14,833 nt of DNA from JANXXV01 sp038230275 (GTDB taxonomy: Bacteria; Acidobacteriota; Terriglobia; Bryobacterales; Bryobacteraceae). The notes beneath the pieces were generated by a model, which was not told the origin of the DNA, did not search any database, and saw only the letters and a list, made by a program, of their open reading frames with translations. Shown here piece after piece: positions 7,675 to 13,997 of this stretch. How positions within the stretch are numbered: position 1 is the stretch's first letter; every line of letters begins with the position of its first letter. Made by a program: the position numbers and the translations under genes. The stretch lies in assembly GCA_038230275.1 (NCBI GenBank), contig JBBRNO010000156.1, forward strand, positions 1 through 14,833, in the 5' to 3' direction.

Positions 7675-9159
7675 TCAATCGAGCGGATTGCGCGGGAACT
7701 TTAGGTAAGGCAGACGGACGCCTTGGACAATTTGCCTGTCCGCGCGCGTTGCCTCGGCCGCTTCAAAGCCTTCCGCGGCCGCGGCGGTATCAAAATCGTC
7801 CTGCTCAACGCCGTCGCCGCTGACTCCCAGGCCGCCCACCAGCTTTCCGTTCTTATATAGAGGAAGGCTGCCCGGGAAGAACACGATTCCGCTTTGATTT
7901 GGGTTAGAATCCTGCAAGCCCTGGGTGCATGGGTTCAGCGTATCGCGTTTGTAAAGTTCGAAGAACGGACCCGGTCCGCTGTAGTCGATACCCGGCGGAT
8001 AAAAAGGTTGCGAGCCAAACGCGATGCTGCGGTTGGTGACCGCGATATTCTTCGGCACGCCGGGAAGTTCGCTATCCTTCCGGTCCGGCCCGTTGAAATA
8101 GATCATGTTGCGCGCCTTGGCGACTGCTACATCAATGCTAAAGATAGTGGCGTCCGGCATGCGATGCAACGCCAAGAGGGTTCCATCCAGGTCCGTCACC
8201 GCGATCACGAAGCGCGCTCTCGATCCCAGCGGCAGCCGGATCACGGCGCGGGTTTGATTGCCGCGCGCGATGGCCGCGTCGATAATCCGCCGGACTTCCG
8301 TCCTGGTGAGTCCCCCTAGCGGCCCATCCCGCGGCGCAACCAAATCGCCTTCCGGGGCCGGTCCGGGGCTCCCGTGAAACGGCACAATCCAGCCGCCCTC
8401 GAAGGACCCTGGCGAGACGCCGGCTGGAGCGGTGGTCTGATTCACAAACGGAAGCGCAATGCCATCAATGATGACAACTCCGGGCGAGGCTGGCGTTGGG
8501 CCAAAACCAGCGCCCGCGGCGCCCGAAAACGCGGCATACTCCGCTACGTCCGGAGGAACTCCGGTTACCCCCACGCCGCCCACGACGGCTCCGTTCTTAA
8601 ACAAGGGCACGCCGCCGGGATTCACCGCGTCGGGATTGCTATCGTTCAAGTCAGTCTTGCCGGTCTGAATGCCGAGGCCGGTCTGGCTGCCGTCCAGGGA
8701 TCTGGCTGGAGGCACTTCCTGCCCCGGGATAAAGTCCGCGTTGAGGGGACAGCCGCGATTCGTGTTCTCGATTCCATAGAGCGCGGCGACCGGGGTATAG
8801 CGGATGCCGGGCGGGAAATGGACGCCGCTGATGTATCGCACGGTGCGTGAGGAAAGCGGCGCCTGGTTGTTGCTGAAAAACGACGCCGTGCGCGCCAGCG
8901 CGATAGCCAGATCGTTCACGTCCACCTGATTGCCGAAATTTCCCAGATAGGTAGCTCCGGCATCCGGCTTTCGGAAAAGGCCCAGAATGTTGCCCTGCCG
9001 GTCTGTCACGGCGATCACGGCGGTTTTGGAGTTGATGGACGCCGCAGCCTTACCGATCACCGACTGTACGTCATCGGCCGTAAGGATCGGAGCCTGGCCA
9101 TAGGCGGAGAGGCCCGATAGCAGTGCAATGACCGCGCCGAGTCTCATCGGAGAACTCAT
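7675..9159 (-). CDS. Exported protein with two GlcG/HbpS-like (DUF336) domains
   Basis: A 494-residue protein with an N-terminal signal peptide (cleavage near SAYGQA; Met5 is an equally good start). Two copies of the GlcG/HbpS fold follow. Copy 1 (about 25-235) has LTADDVQSVIGKA, AVIAVTDRQGNILGLFR, DLAIALARTASFF, and GVPLFKNGAVVGGVGVTG. Copy 2 (about 287-475) has LTRTEVRRIIDAA, FVIAVTDLDGTLLALHR, DVAVAKARNMIYF, and SLPLYKNGKLVGGLGVSG. HbpS-type members bind haem extracellularly, and others are of unknown role. Single-domain members are about 140-180 residues, so this is a duplication with large insertions, including a Pro/Gly-rich linker at about 225-285. Its ATG overlaps the cytochrome stop by 4 nt (ATGA), so the two are translated together. 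Haem or small-ligand handling beside the cytochrome is plausible but inferred. Confidence 0.88.
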   Translation of the reverse strand: MSSPMRLGAVIALLSGLSAYGQAPILTADDVQSVIGKAAASINSKTAVIAVTDRQGNILGLFRKPDAGATYLGNFGNQVDVNDLAIALARTASFFSNNQAPLSSRTVRYISGVHFPPGIRYTPVAALYGIENTNRGCPLNADFIPGQEVPPARSLDGSQTGLGIQTGKTDLNDSNPDAVNPGGVPLFKNGAVVGGVGVTGVPPDVAEYAAFSGAAGAGFGPTPASPGVVIIDGIALPFVNQTTAPAGVSPGSFEGGWIVPFHGSPGPAPEGDLVAPRDGPLGGLTRTEVRRIIDAAIARGNQTRAVIRLPLGSRARFVIAVTDLDGTLLALHRMPDATIFSIDVAVAKARNMIYFNGPDRKDSELPGVPKNIAVTNRSIAFGSQPFYPPGIDYSGPGPFFELYKRDTLNPCTQGLQDSNPNQSGIVFFPGSLPLYKNGKLVGGLGVSGDGVEQDDFDTAAAAEGFEAAEATRADRQIVQGVRLPYLKFPRNPLD

Positions 9160-10487
9160 AACAAAGAGTTGACCGCGCGCATTTGGACGGCGAACTTTTC
9201 GGGACGATAGGAGGACGGGTCGTCCAGTTGACGAAAAAGCCCGTTAATCGCTGCGCGGAGCTGTTCCTGGTTTGCCGGTTTGGCACTCGTGGAATAGGCG
9301 ACGAAGAGAGATTCCAGCGCCATGGCTGCCTGCTCGGCCGCGCGTTCGCCCTGGGCGGAGATCCGTTCGGCATCGCCCGATATTCCCTTCAGCAATCGAA
9401 GTGCGGATGCCTGATCGAACTTCATCCCCACGATTCGCTTCGCCAGACGGTCCGCCGTCTCAGCGCCGGAAGCGGCAACGGCCGCCAGGCGCTTTCGGTC
9501 CGTGGCCAGATCACCCACCAGCTTGGCAACCTGCGTGAGTTCCGTGTCCAGTTGTTGGCCCGCGCCGGGTTCAAGCTCCTGGAGAATTCGCTGGAAGACG
9601 ACGTATCGCGAGGCATTGAACGGAGGCACTCCGGGGGCGCGGTCGGCATAGCCCCGCTCCTGGCGCCAGCTGTCCTTGGCAGCGGTCAGACTGTGGTGGC
9701 AGGCGTAGCAATCGAGTTCGGCATATTCCGGCCAGACGTCTCCCTGGGCTCGCCGGGCCAGACGCAACAGATGTTCGCGTAACTGGACAGCTTGTCCGGC
9801 AGCCAGCGTCCTGACTCCAATCCATGGGTCTTTGTCCAGCGGTTCTTTCCAATGGCGGGGCATCACGGCCGAGAAGGAATCGAGCTCGAAGTACAGATCG
9901 GGATGGCCCGCGGCAATCATCTTATGATCTACGAACTTGTCCTTGTCACCCAAATGGCAGGACAGGCACTTTTCGCTTCGCTTGATGAGATCGCGCGTGT
10001 CATACATGCCCAACTGAACCGACTTATCGAAGTTCCAATCGCGGGTTGTGTGCGGCCCGAGCCAGTTGGAGGCCGGTCCATGGCAATTTTCGCAGCTGAC
10101 GCCGTCATTATTATCGAAAGTGCGGGCGCGCTGCGAAAGAGGAACATCCAGGGAATGGCAAATCAAACATTTCGGGGCCGTTTCGGGGTGTGGAAGCCCG
10201 AGAATTTTCCCCATCCGCTGGCCAATTGGGTTAGTAAGCACCTCAAATGCTTTGGTGTGTTTATCTTTAACTACCCAGGTGCTGTATTCGTTTTGTAGAA
10301 CCGAGGTATCCTGGCGCGGCTGGACCCCACCGTGACAGCTGGGGGAACTGCAAGATCCTGGACCGGTAAACATGGCCTGAAGGTTCTTGGCGGGTTCCAC
10401 TGCGTCCGCAGCGGCAAGCGAGCAAACCATCGCGCCGAAGGTTACGGCGAGCCGGAAATAGCAAAACAGATGCTTCAGTTCAGTCAC
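9156..10487 (-). CDS. Exported multihaem cytochrome c (c554-like), GTG start
   Basis: From the GTG start the protein has 443 residues: a signal peptide (about 1-27, ending SLAAADA) and five likely haem-attachment sites. The first is a spaced-out C46-SSPS-C51-H52 (CX4CH); the others are C107-LI-C-H111, C132-EN-C-H136, C174-LS-C-H178 and C260-YA-C-H264. GHPDLYFELDSF (194-205) and the scattered histidines that could be distal ligands fit the cytochrome c554 family. The C-terminal third (about 300-443) is helical and cysteine-free. The frame is open upstream to an ATG at 10763, but that stretch (Arg/Pro/Gly-rich) is out-of-frame or remnant GNAT sequence. GGAAGG sits 9 nt before GTG 10487 and the signal peptide starts there. 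This is the first gene of a four-gene operon, and the next gene overlaps by ATGA. The electron donor and acceptor are unknown. Confidence 0.9.
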   Translation of the reverse strand: MTELKHLFCYFRLAVTFGAMVCSLAAADAVEPAKNLQAMFTGPGSCSSPSCHGGVQPRQDTSVLQNEYSTWVVKDKHTKAFEVLTNPIGQRMGKILGLPHPETAPKCLICHSLDVPLSQRARTFDNNDGVSCENCHGPASNWLGPHTTRDWNFDKSVQLGMYDTRDLIKRSEKCLSCHLGDKDKFVDHKMIAAGHPDLYFELDSFSAVMPRHWKEPLDKDPWIGVRTLAAGQAVQLREHLLRLARRAQGDVWPEYAELDCYACHHSLTAAKDSWRQERGYADRAPGVPPFNASRYVVFQRILQELEPGAGQQLDTELTQVAKLVGDLATDRKRLAAVAASGAETADRLAKRIVGMKFDQASALRLLKGISGDAERISAQGERAAEQAAMALESLFVAYSTSAKPANQEQLRAAINGLFRQLDDPSSYRPEKFAVQMRAVNSLL

Positions 10488-10496
10488 TCGATTGGA

Positions 10497-10502
10497 CCTT
10501 CC
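10497..10502 (-). promoter_or_regulatory. Ribosome binding site fixing the GTG start of the cytochrome
   Basis: GGAAGG on the minus strand, 9 nt upstream of GTG 10487. It supports that start over the upstream ATG at 10763, which lies inside the decayed acetyltransferase gene. Confidence 0.55.
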
Positions 10503-10511
10503 GCGCAACAG

Positions 10512-10974
10512 CCAATTGTAACGGTGTAAAAATTGTACACTGATTTCCCGGACTACACCATAGCCGTCCGCCCAAGGCCAGCCGGGACGCGGGCGGCCGG
10601 GTTGTTGATCATCACGGGCAGGCGCAGGGGTTTGCCGGGGTCGCGGGATTCCTGGATTAGAGTCTCCAGGATCGCCGTGCCGGCGCCCGCCCCGCGCCGT
10701 TCGGGCAGCAAGGCCATGTCTGCCAGAAGAATGGCTTCCTCCGTTCGCGCCGCTACCAGCCAACCTGCCTCCTGGCCGCCGACTCTGCTTATTTGCACCG
10801 CAGTGTTTGGGTAGACAGACACAACGCCTTGCCGGTGCCCGCGGTATTGCATCGAGAGCAGATTCTCTCTCATCGGCTCGGGCCAGGCATGCTCTCCTCC
10901 GCCAAAGTGACTTTCAGTAGGCGTTCGATAGACGCTTCGTCTTCCGCTACGGCTGGGCGAAGTGAGAACTTCAT
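10512..10974 (-). pseudogene. Frameshifted GNAT-family acetyltransferase remnant
   Basis: The family's parts sit in three different frames. The N-terminus starts at ATG 10974 (MKFSLRPAVAEDEASIERLL, then KVTLAEESMPG) and hits a stop at 10870. The middle, in the next frame, gives PMRENLLSMQYRGHRQGV and the acetyl-CoA-binding motif A region ADMALLPERRGAGAGTAILE, then INNPAARV, ending at TAG 10553. A third frame supplies the expected tail, GYGVVREISVQFLHRYNW (10565-10512). Both shifts are in the same direction (equivalent to one lost base each), near 10870-10890 and 10565-10580. Taken as a whole the gene would encode an N-acetyltransferase of about 150 residues. Its ATG overlaps the stop of the upstream pseudogene (ATGA), which confirms the start. 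The third frame runs without a stop into the cytochrome frame. Sequencing error is the alternative to true decay. Confidence 0.75.
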
Positions 10975-11478
10975 ACACCCGCGGCGGATCTTGCCGGCCT
11001 TACCGTATCGAGCCAGATCGCCAGACGCTCGACGAGGAGTTGCTCAAGCTCGCTCGCCTTTTCAAACTCCAGCAACGCGCCGGCTTGCGACTCCTTGAAG
11101 GCAACTACGTCCTGTTCCACCTTAGTGAGGGAGCAGCGGTTTCTTGAAGAACACAACCACCTCCCGCATCGGCGGGCCCGGGTCGGCTTGGCAGCGTTTT
11201 GCAACGGCGTACCCTTTCTCAAAATTCTTCTGAGGCGGGCCCTAGGTCTCTTCTATGATTTGAACGCAGTAGCGGCAGTCCGCGATGTGCTGATGGATCG
11301 TACCCTGATAGGCGCGTTTGTCTGGAAACTGCGCGGGTAACAAGACAGCCACCAGCAGAACGCCGCGCTTCATGGCGTGATCCTCATCAAAGGTGCTCAG
11401 GGTGGCCAGAAATGTCTGGCAGTCCGCGTCCAGGTCCCCTGCTGGGGTGCAGAAGATTCGGTGCATTTCGTAGGGCAT
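10971..11478 (-). pseudogene. Decayed gene of unrecognised family (nonsense plus frameshift)
   Basis: An ATG at 11478 opens MPYEMHRIFCTPAGDLDADC and continues to CVQIIEET, where TAG (11244-11242) interrupts. Reading on in the same frame gives a sensible continuation (GPPQKNFEKGYAVAKRCQAD, then PMREVVVFFKKPLLPH) up to TAA at 11124-11122. A shift of one base then restores KVEQDVVAFKESQAGALLEF and ELEQLLVERLAIWLDTV, ending at TGA 10973-10971. The original product was about 165 residues and soluble, with an N-terminal 'IF(C/V)xxxGDL' start. From memory a similar family occurs in Solibacter-like genomes with Trp at the TAG position, which would make it TGG to TAG. No function is known to me. The stop overlaps the ATG of the acetyltransferase remnant by 4 nt, so the two formed a coupled pair before decay. 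Confidence 0.7.
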
Positions 11479-11610
11479 TGCACGTTAACGGGTCCCGGGC
11501 AGCATATCTTTACCGCGGATCCGTTGGTTTTTGCAGAAACGAAGGGTACAGCAGAGGTACGCGAAAAAAGAGAGGTTGTTTTCTAGATGAAAGGAGAGTT
11601 ATTTTCAAGC

Positions 11611-11701
<91 letters not shown>

Positions 11702-11758
11702 GTTCTCTTCTAACTTATCCCAGTTCGCCCACCTGGCGCAAATTGGCTGGCTTTGCCG

Positions 11759-12043
11759 TCAGTCCAAATTGAGCATCGACGTCCCCTTTTTCTTCGGAGG
11801 CGGCGATTCCCGTTTCATGCTAAAGAACGGATCGCCCGACTTCGTGCTGCGGATCACCATGGCAAACACGGCCAGCAGCCCTACCATCACGGCAACCGTC
11901 CCGATCACCATGTAATCCAGCTCTTTCAACGGCCCCGGCACCAGCCGGGTAAGAATTGCCGCCGAGACGCCGAACACGCAGAGGAACAGCGCCGGGAGCG
12001 CGAATAATCGCCCCGATCCAGCCGTGCGCTGAGGTTCGTCCAT
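11759..12043 (-). CDS. Small two-helix membrane protein, unknown function
   Basis: A 94-residue protein starting MDEPQRTAGSG. It has two hydrophobic helices, about 14-36 (FALPALFLCVFGVSAAILTRLV) and 44-65 (YMVIGTVAVMVGLLAVFAMVI), and a basic, proline-rich tail (SPPPKKKG). The frame is open upstream to a TTG at 12121 that overlaps the flavoprotein stop (TTGA), but that extension is hydrophilic and Arg-rich, so I prefer ATG 12043. No Shine-Dalgarno is seen at either start. A TACAAT hexamer lies just 7-12 nt before the ATG (12050-12055), which could mean a very short or absent leader. I do not recognise the family. It sits between the flavoprotein gene and tRNA-Ser. Confidence 0.65.
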   Translation of the reverse strand: MDEPQRTAGSGRLFALPALFLCVFGVSAAILTRLVPGPLKELDYMVIGTVAVMVGLLAVFAMVIRSTKSGDPFFSMKRESPPPKKKGTSMLNLD

Positions 12044-12117
12044 GGTTCGATTGTACGGCACAACCAGTCGTGAAAGGACCGTGCGCCTGAGGAAATTTGC
12101 CCGAGTTTGGCCGCGAA

Positions 12118-12810
12118 TCAATCGTATTTTTCAAAAATGATTTGCCGGCGGTCCAGGCCCAATTCCTTGAGCTTCCCTCGCAAATCGTCAACCATTGCTT
12201 TCAAGCCGCAAATGTAGACGTCCATATCCCGGCGCTCGCCCAGCGTATCGATTACGTGCTGCTGTACGTGCCCTTTCAATCCGCTCCAATCTTCGCCTGG
12301 ACGGCTCAAGGTTGGCAGGAAGTGAAAGTTAGGGAAGTCTTTGGCAAGCTGCTCAAACTCCGCTCGATAAAGCAATGCCCTCTCGAAACGAACGCCAAAT
12401 ACTAAGGTAAACTGCCGGTCAGGGTTCGTCTCCAGATGCGCGTGCAGCATGGAACGGAAAGGCGCAATCCCGGTTCCGGTGGCGACGAAGATCGAATCAG
12501 TGGGCGGATTCTTGAGTACGAAATGGCCCAGCGGCCCTTTCATATCGACAAGCGCACCCGGAGTCATATCGAACAGATACGGAGAGAAGAAGCCATCCTG
12601 GACGCGATTGAGACAGATCTCGAACCGGTTTCCCAACGGCGCGGAGGCAGTGGAGTAGGCTCGGGTGATTTTCTTGTCGTTAAAGACGCCCGAAAATGAA
12701 ACGAACTGTCCTGGAAGATACGGCAACTGCGCAACTTCCGGAACTTCAAACACAAAATGGCGGATTTCCGGCGCGATCTCTCGCGACTCAATCAACCGTG
12801 CTTGCAGCAT
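12118..12810 (-). CDS. Ferredoxin--NADP+ reductase-like flavoprotein
   Basis: A 230-residue protein with the FNR two-domain plan. The FAD-binding barrel (1 to about 100) carries R50-AYSTAS56 as the flavin motif and LPGQFVSF. The nucleotide-binding domain (about 101-230) carries G112-TGIAP117 (pyrophosphate loop), LVFGVR and DVYICG (197-202), and ends EKYD, an aromatic near-C-terminus as in bacterial FNRs. There are no 2Fe-2S cysteines and no globin, so it needs a separate electron partner such as ferredoxin or flavodoxin. GGGAG lies 5 nt before ATG 12810, better than the ATG at 12822. The start overlaps the end of the chelatase gene by 23 nt, so the two are co-transcribed. NADP(H) preference is assumed from the family. 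Confidence 0.88.
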   Translation of the reverse strand: MLQARLIESREIAPEIRHFVFEVPEVAQLPYLPGQFVSFSGVFNDKKITRAYSTASAPLGNRFEICLNRVQDGFFSPYLFDMTPGALVDMKGPLGHFVLKNPPTDSIFVATGTGIAPFRSMLHAHLETNPDRQFTLVFGVRFERALLYRAEFEQLAKDFPNFHFLPTLSRPGEDWSGLKGHVQQHVIDTLGERRDMDVYICGLKAMVDDLRGKLKELGLDRRQIIFEKYD

Positions 12811-13183
12811 CGCTACTCCCATGCATTGCGTCCTTGGCCCGGTCGAGAAGAACGTCTATCAGGGCGGGGTGGCCGTCCATCGGTTCCGTGATCTCGATCT
12901 CGATACTACTATAGATGAGCCTTAGTTCCGCTACGATGCGTGGTAAATCCCTTTTCAAATGAATACCCAGCGTCAGAAAATACGGGATGACGAGGATGCG
13001 TGTCGCTCCGCGGTCCACCAAACGCCGAACTGCTTCGGGCAAGTCAGGGTTTCCCAATTCGAGAAACGAAGGCTCAATCAGGGAGAACCCGCCCCGGCGG
13101 CCTAGCTGGGCGGTAAAATCCCGGACAGCTTGATTGGCGGTTTCGACGCTGGAACCGTGGCCGAAGACGGTGATTGCGGTCAT
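12788..13183 (-). CDS. cbiX: CbiX-type sirohydrochlorin chelatase (short form)
   Basis: A 131-residue single-domain protein, the size of the short CbiX form, which works as a homodimer. VFGHGSS places His9 in the metal/catalytic site, and PYFLTLGIHLKRDLP places His75 as the second. LGNPDLPEAVRRLVDRGATRILVIP and GHPALIDVLLDRA are also family-typical. CbiX/SirB inserts Co2+ (cobalamin) or Fe2+ (sirohaem) into sirohydrochlorin, and the sequence alone does not decide which. No other tetrapyrrole gene is in the window. The ATG overlaps the preceding gene's stop by 4 nt (ATGA), and the gene overlaps the flavoprotein gene by 23 nt, so all three are translated from one message. Confidence 0.88.
   Translation of the reverse strand: MTAITVFGHGSSVETANQAVRDFTAQLGRRGGFSLIEPSFLELGNPDLPEAVRRLVDRGATRILVIPYFLTLGIHLKRDLPRIVAELRLIYSSIEIEITEPMDGHPALIDVLLDRAKDAMHGSSDAASTVD
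12816..12820 (-). promoter_or_regulatory. Ribosome binding site for the flavoprotein
   Basis: GGGAG on the minus strand, 5 nt before ATG 12810. It decides this start over ATG 12822 and lies inside the end of the chelatase coding region. Confidence 0.5.
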
Positions 13184-13797
13184 AGCTCCACAATGGGCTC
13201 CGGTTTGCGTTGCGGGAAACTCTCTGTCAGGAAGCTGATGAACGCCCTGCCCATTTTGCGGCCATTGTTGTGGTGCATCTCCATCCGCTGCAGGAACACC
13301 AGGACGCCCAGCACAACGGCATCGCGGATCGGGGCCACGTCCGCCGCAGCCAGGCGTTCCCGGAAATCGGCGGATGTCTGCTGGACCATCTCCACAACAT
13401 GGGCGGCGAGTGGGTTTACTGGCTTCGTTTCGTAAATGAGGCCGCTGTCCAGTGCCCGATGCGTCTGGATCAGCGCCTCCAAACCCTCGCGGACATCGAA
13501 ATCGATCATTTCCGGCTTATCGGCACAGGCGCGAGCAAGGGCGAGAGAAAGAATCGTCAGCAGTCCTTCGTGCGTGGAAAGAAACTCATCGGTAATTCGC
13601 ACATCTTTGTTGGGAAACTCGGCGGGCAGGGCGGTCGGCTTTTCGTGAGCGCGAGCCTCGCGCAGGAATTCGCAACCCAGGGGGCAACTCACCGTCACCT
13701 CGCGTTCAGTGCCGCAGCACAGGGAGCAGATGTCGCCTTGAACACCGGGACAGTAACGGCGCGGCCGCCTTGTTTGACAAATTTTGCAGAGGATCAC
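13180..13797 (-). CDS. Cysteine-rich zinc-binding-like protein, unknown function
   Basis: A 205-residue protein from a GTG start with AGGAG 7 nt upstream. The first 45 residues carry eight cysteines: C4xxC7, C16, C24xxC27-C28, C38 and C42 (MILCKICQTRRPRRYCPG, ICSLCCGTERE, CPLGCEFL). This suggests a zinc-ribbon-like or metal-binding head with the pattern CxxC...CP...CxxCCGxxRE...CPxxC, which I know from uncharacterised bacterial proteins. The rest (about 50-205) is helical, with no transmembrane segment and no catalytic motif I recognise. Its last codons overlap the CbiX ATG by 4 nt, so its product is made together with the chelatase. Metal supply or sensing for CbiX is a possible but unproven role. 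Confidence 0.82.
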   Translation of the reverse strand: MILCKICQTRRPRRYCPGVQGDICSLCCGTEREVTVSCPLGCEFLREARAHEKPTALPAEFPNKDVRITDEFLSTHEGLLTILSLALARACADKPEMIDFDVREGLEALIQTHRALDSGLIYETKPVNPLAAHVVEMVQQTSADFRERLAAADVAPIRDAVVLGVLVFLQRMEMHHNNGRKMGRAFISFLTESFPQRKPEPIVEL

Positions 13798-13804
13798 GGG
13801 GATG

Positions 13805-13809
13805 CTCCT
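13805..13809 (-). promoter_or_regulatory. Ribosome binding site for the GTG start at 13797
   Basis: AGGAG on the minus strand, 7 nt before GTG 13797. It is among the best Shine-Dalgarno matches in the window and fixes a non-ATG start. Confidence 0.6.
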
Positions 13810-13841
13810 ATCGTAACGTAGAATGAAAAACGAACCAGCCT

Positions 13842-13997
13842 ATGCGTACTGATGTTTACCTGAAAGTTGTGGTGGAGCACGAACCACCGGATACACCACA
13901 GAAGATCGCCGCCGAAATATGCCGCCAGGTGGAGAAAGTTTATAGTGTCCGGCGAGCGGAGATTTCCAGTATCGTCAGCCAACAGGCGGAAGAATAG
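13842..13997 (+). CDS. Small 51-aa protein, the only plus-strand gene
   Basis: ATG 13842 to TAG 13997 encodes 51 residues: MRTDVYLKVVVEHEPPDTPQ, then KIAAEICRQVEKVYSVRRAE and ISSIVSQQAEE. The residue pattern is that of a real small fold: an amphipathic strand (VYLKVVVE), a loop with TP capping a helix (KIAAEICRQVEKVY), then VRRAEISSIV. From memory, similar short proteins with 'AAEICRQ..KVYGVR.AE' occur in Acidobacteria, with no known role. It diverges from the cysteine-rich gene (44-nt gap) and overlaps the 3' end of the dGTPase-like gene tail-to-tail by 23 nt. No Shine-Dalgarno is seen. A TAGAAT hexamer at 13819-13824 could be a -10 box giving a leader of about 10 nt. Confidence 0.65.
   Translation: MRTDVYLKVVVEHEPPDTPQKIAAEICRQVEKVYSVRRAEISSIVSQQAEE

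Noticed and set aside
10515..10552. Two TACAAT-like boxes upstream of the cytochrome
   Set aside because: Neither has a believable -35 at proper spacing, and the region is also remnant coding sequence, so a promoter call is not supported.
11479..11610. Possible terminator after tRNA-Ser
   Set aside because: A T6 run on the minus strand (11564-11569) exists, but no GC-rich stem precedes it.
13794..13982. A 62-codon minus-strand frame opposite the small plus gene
   Set aside because: It overlaps the good ribosome site and start of the cysteine-rich gene and lacks a protein-like pattern, whereas the plus frame has one.
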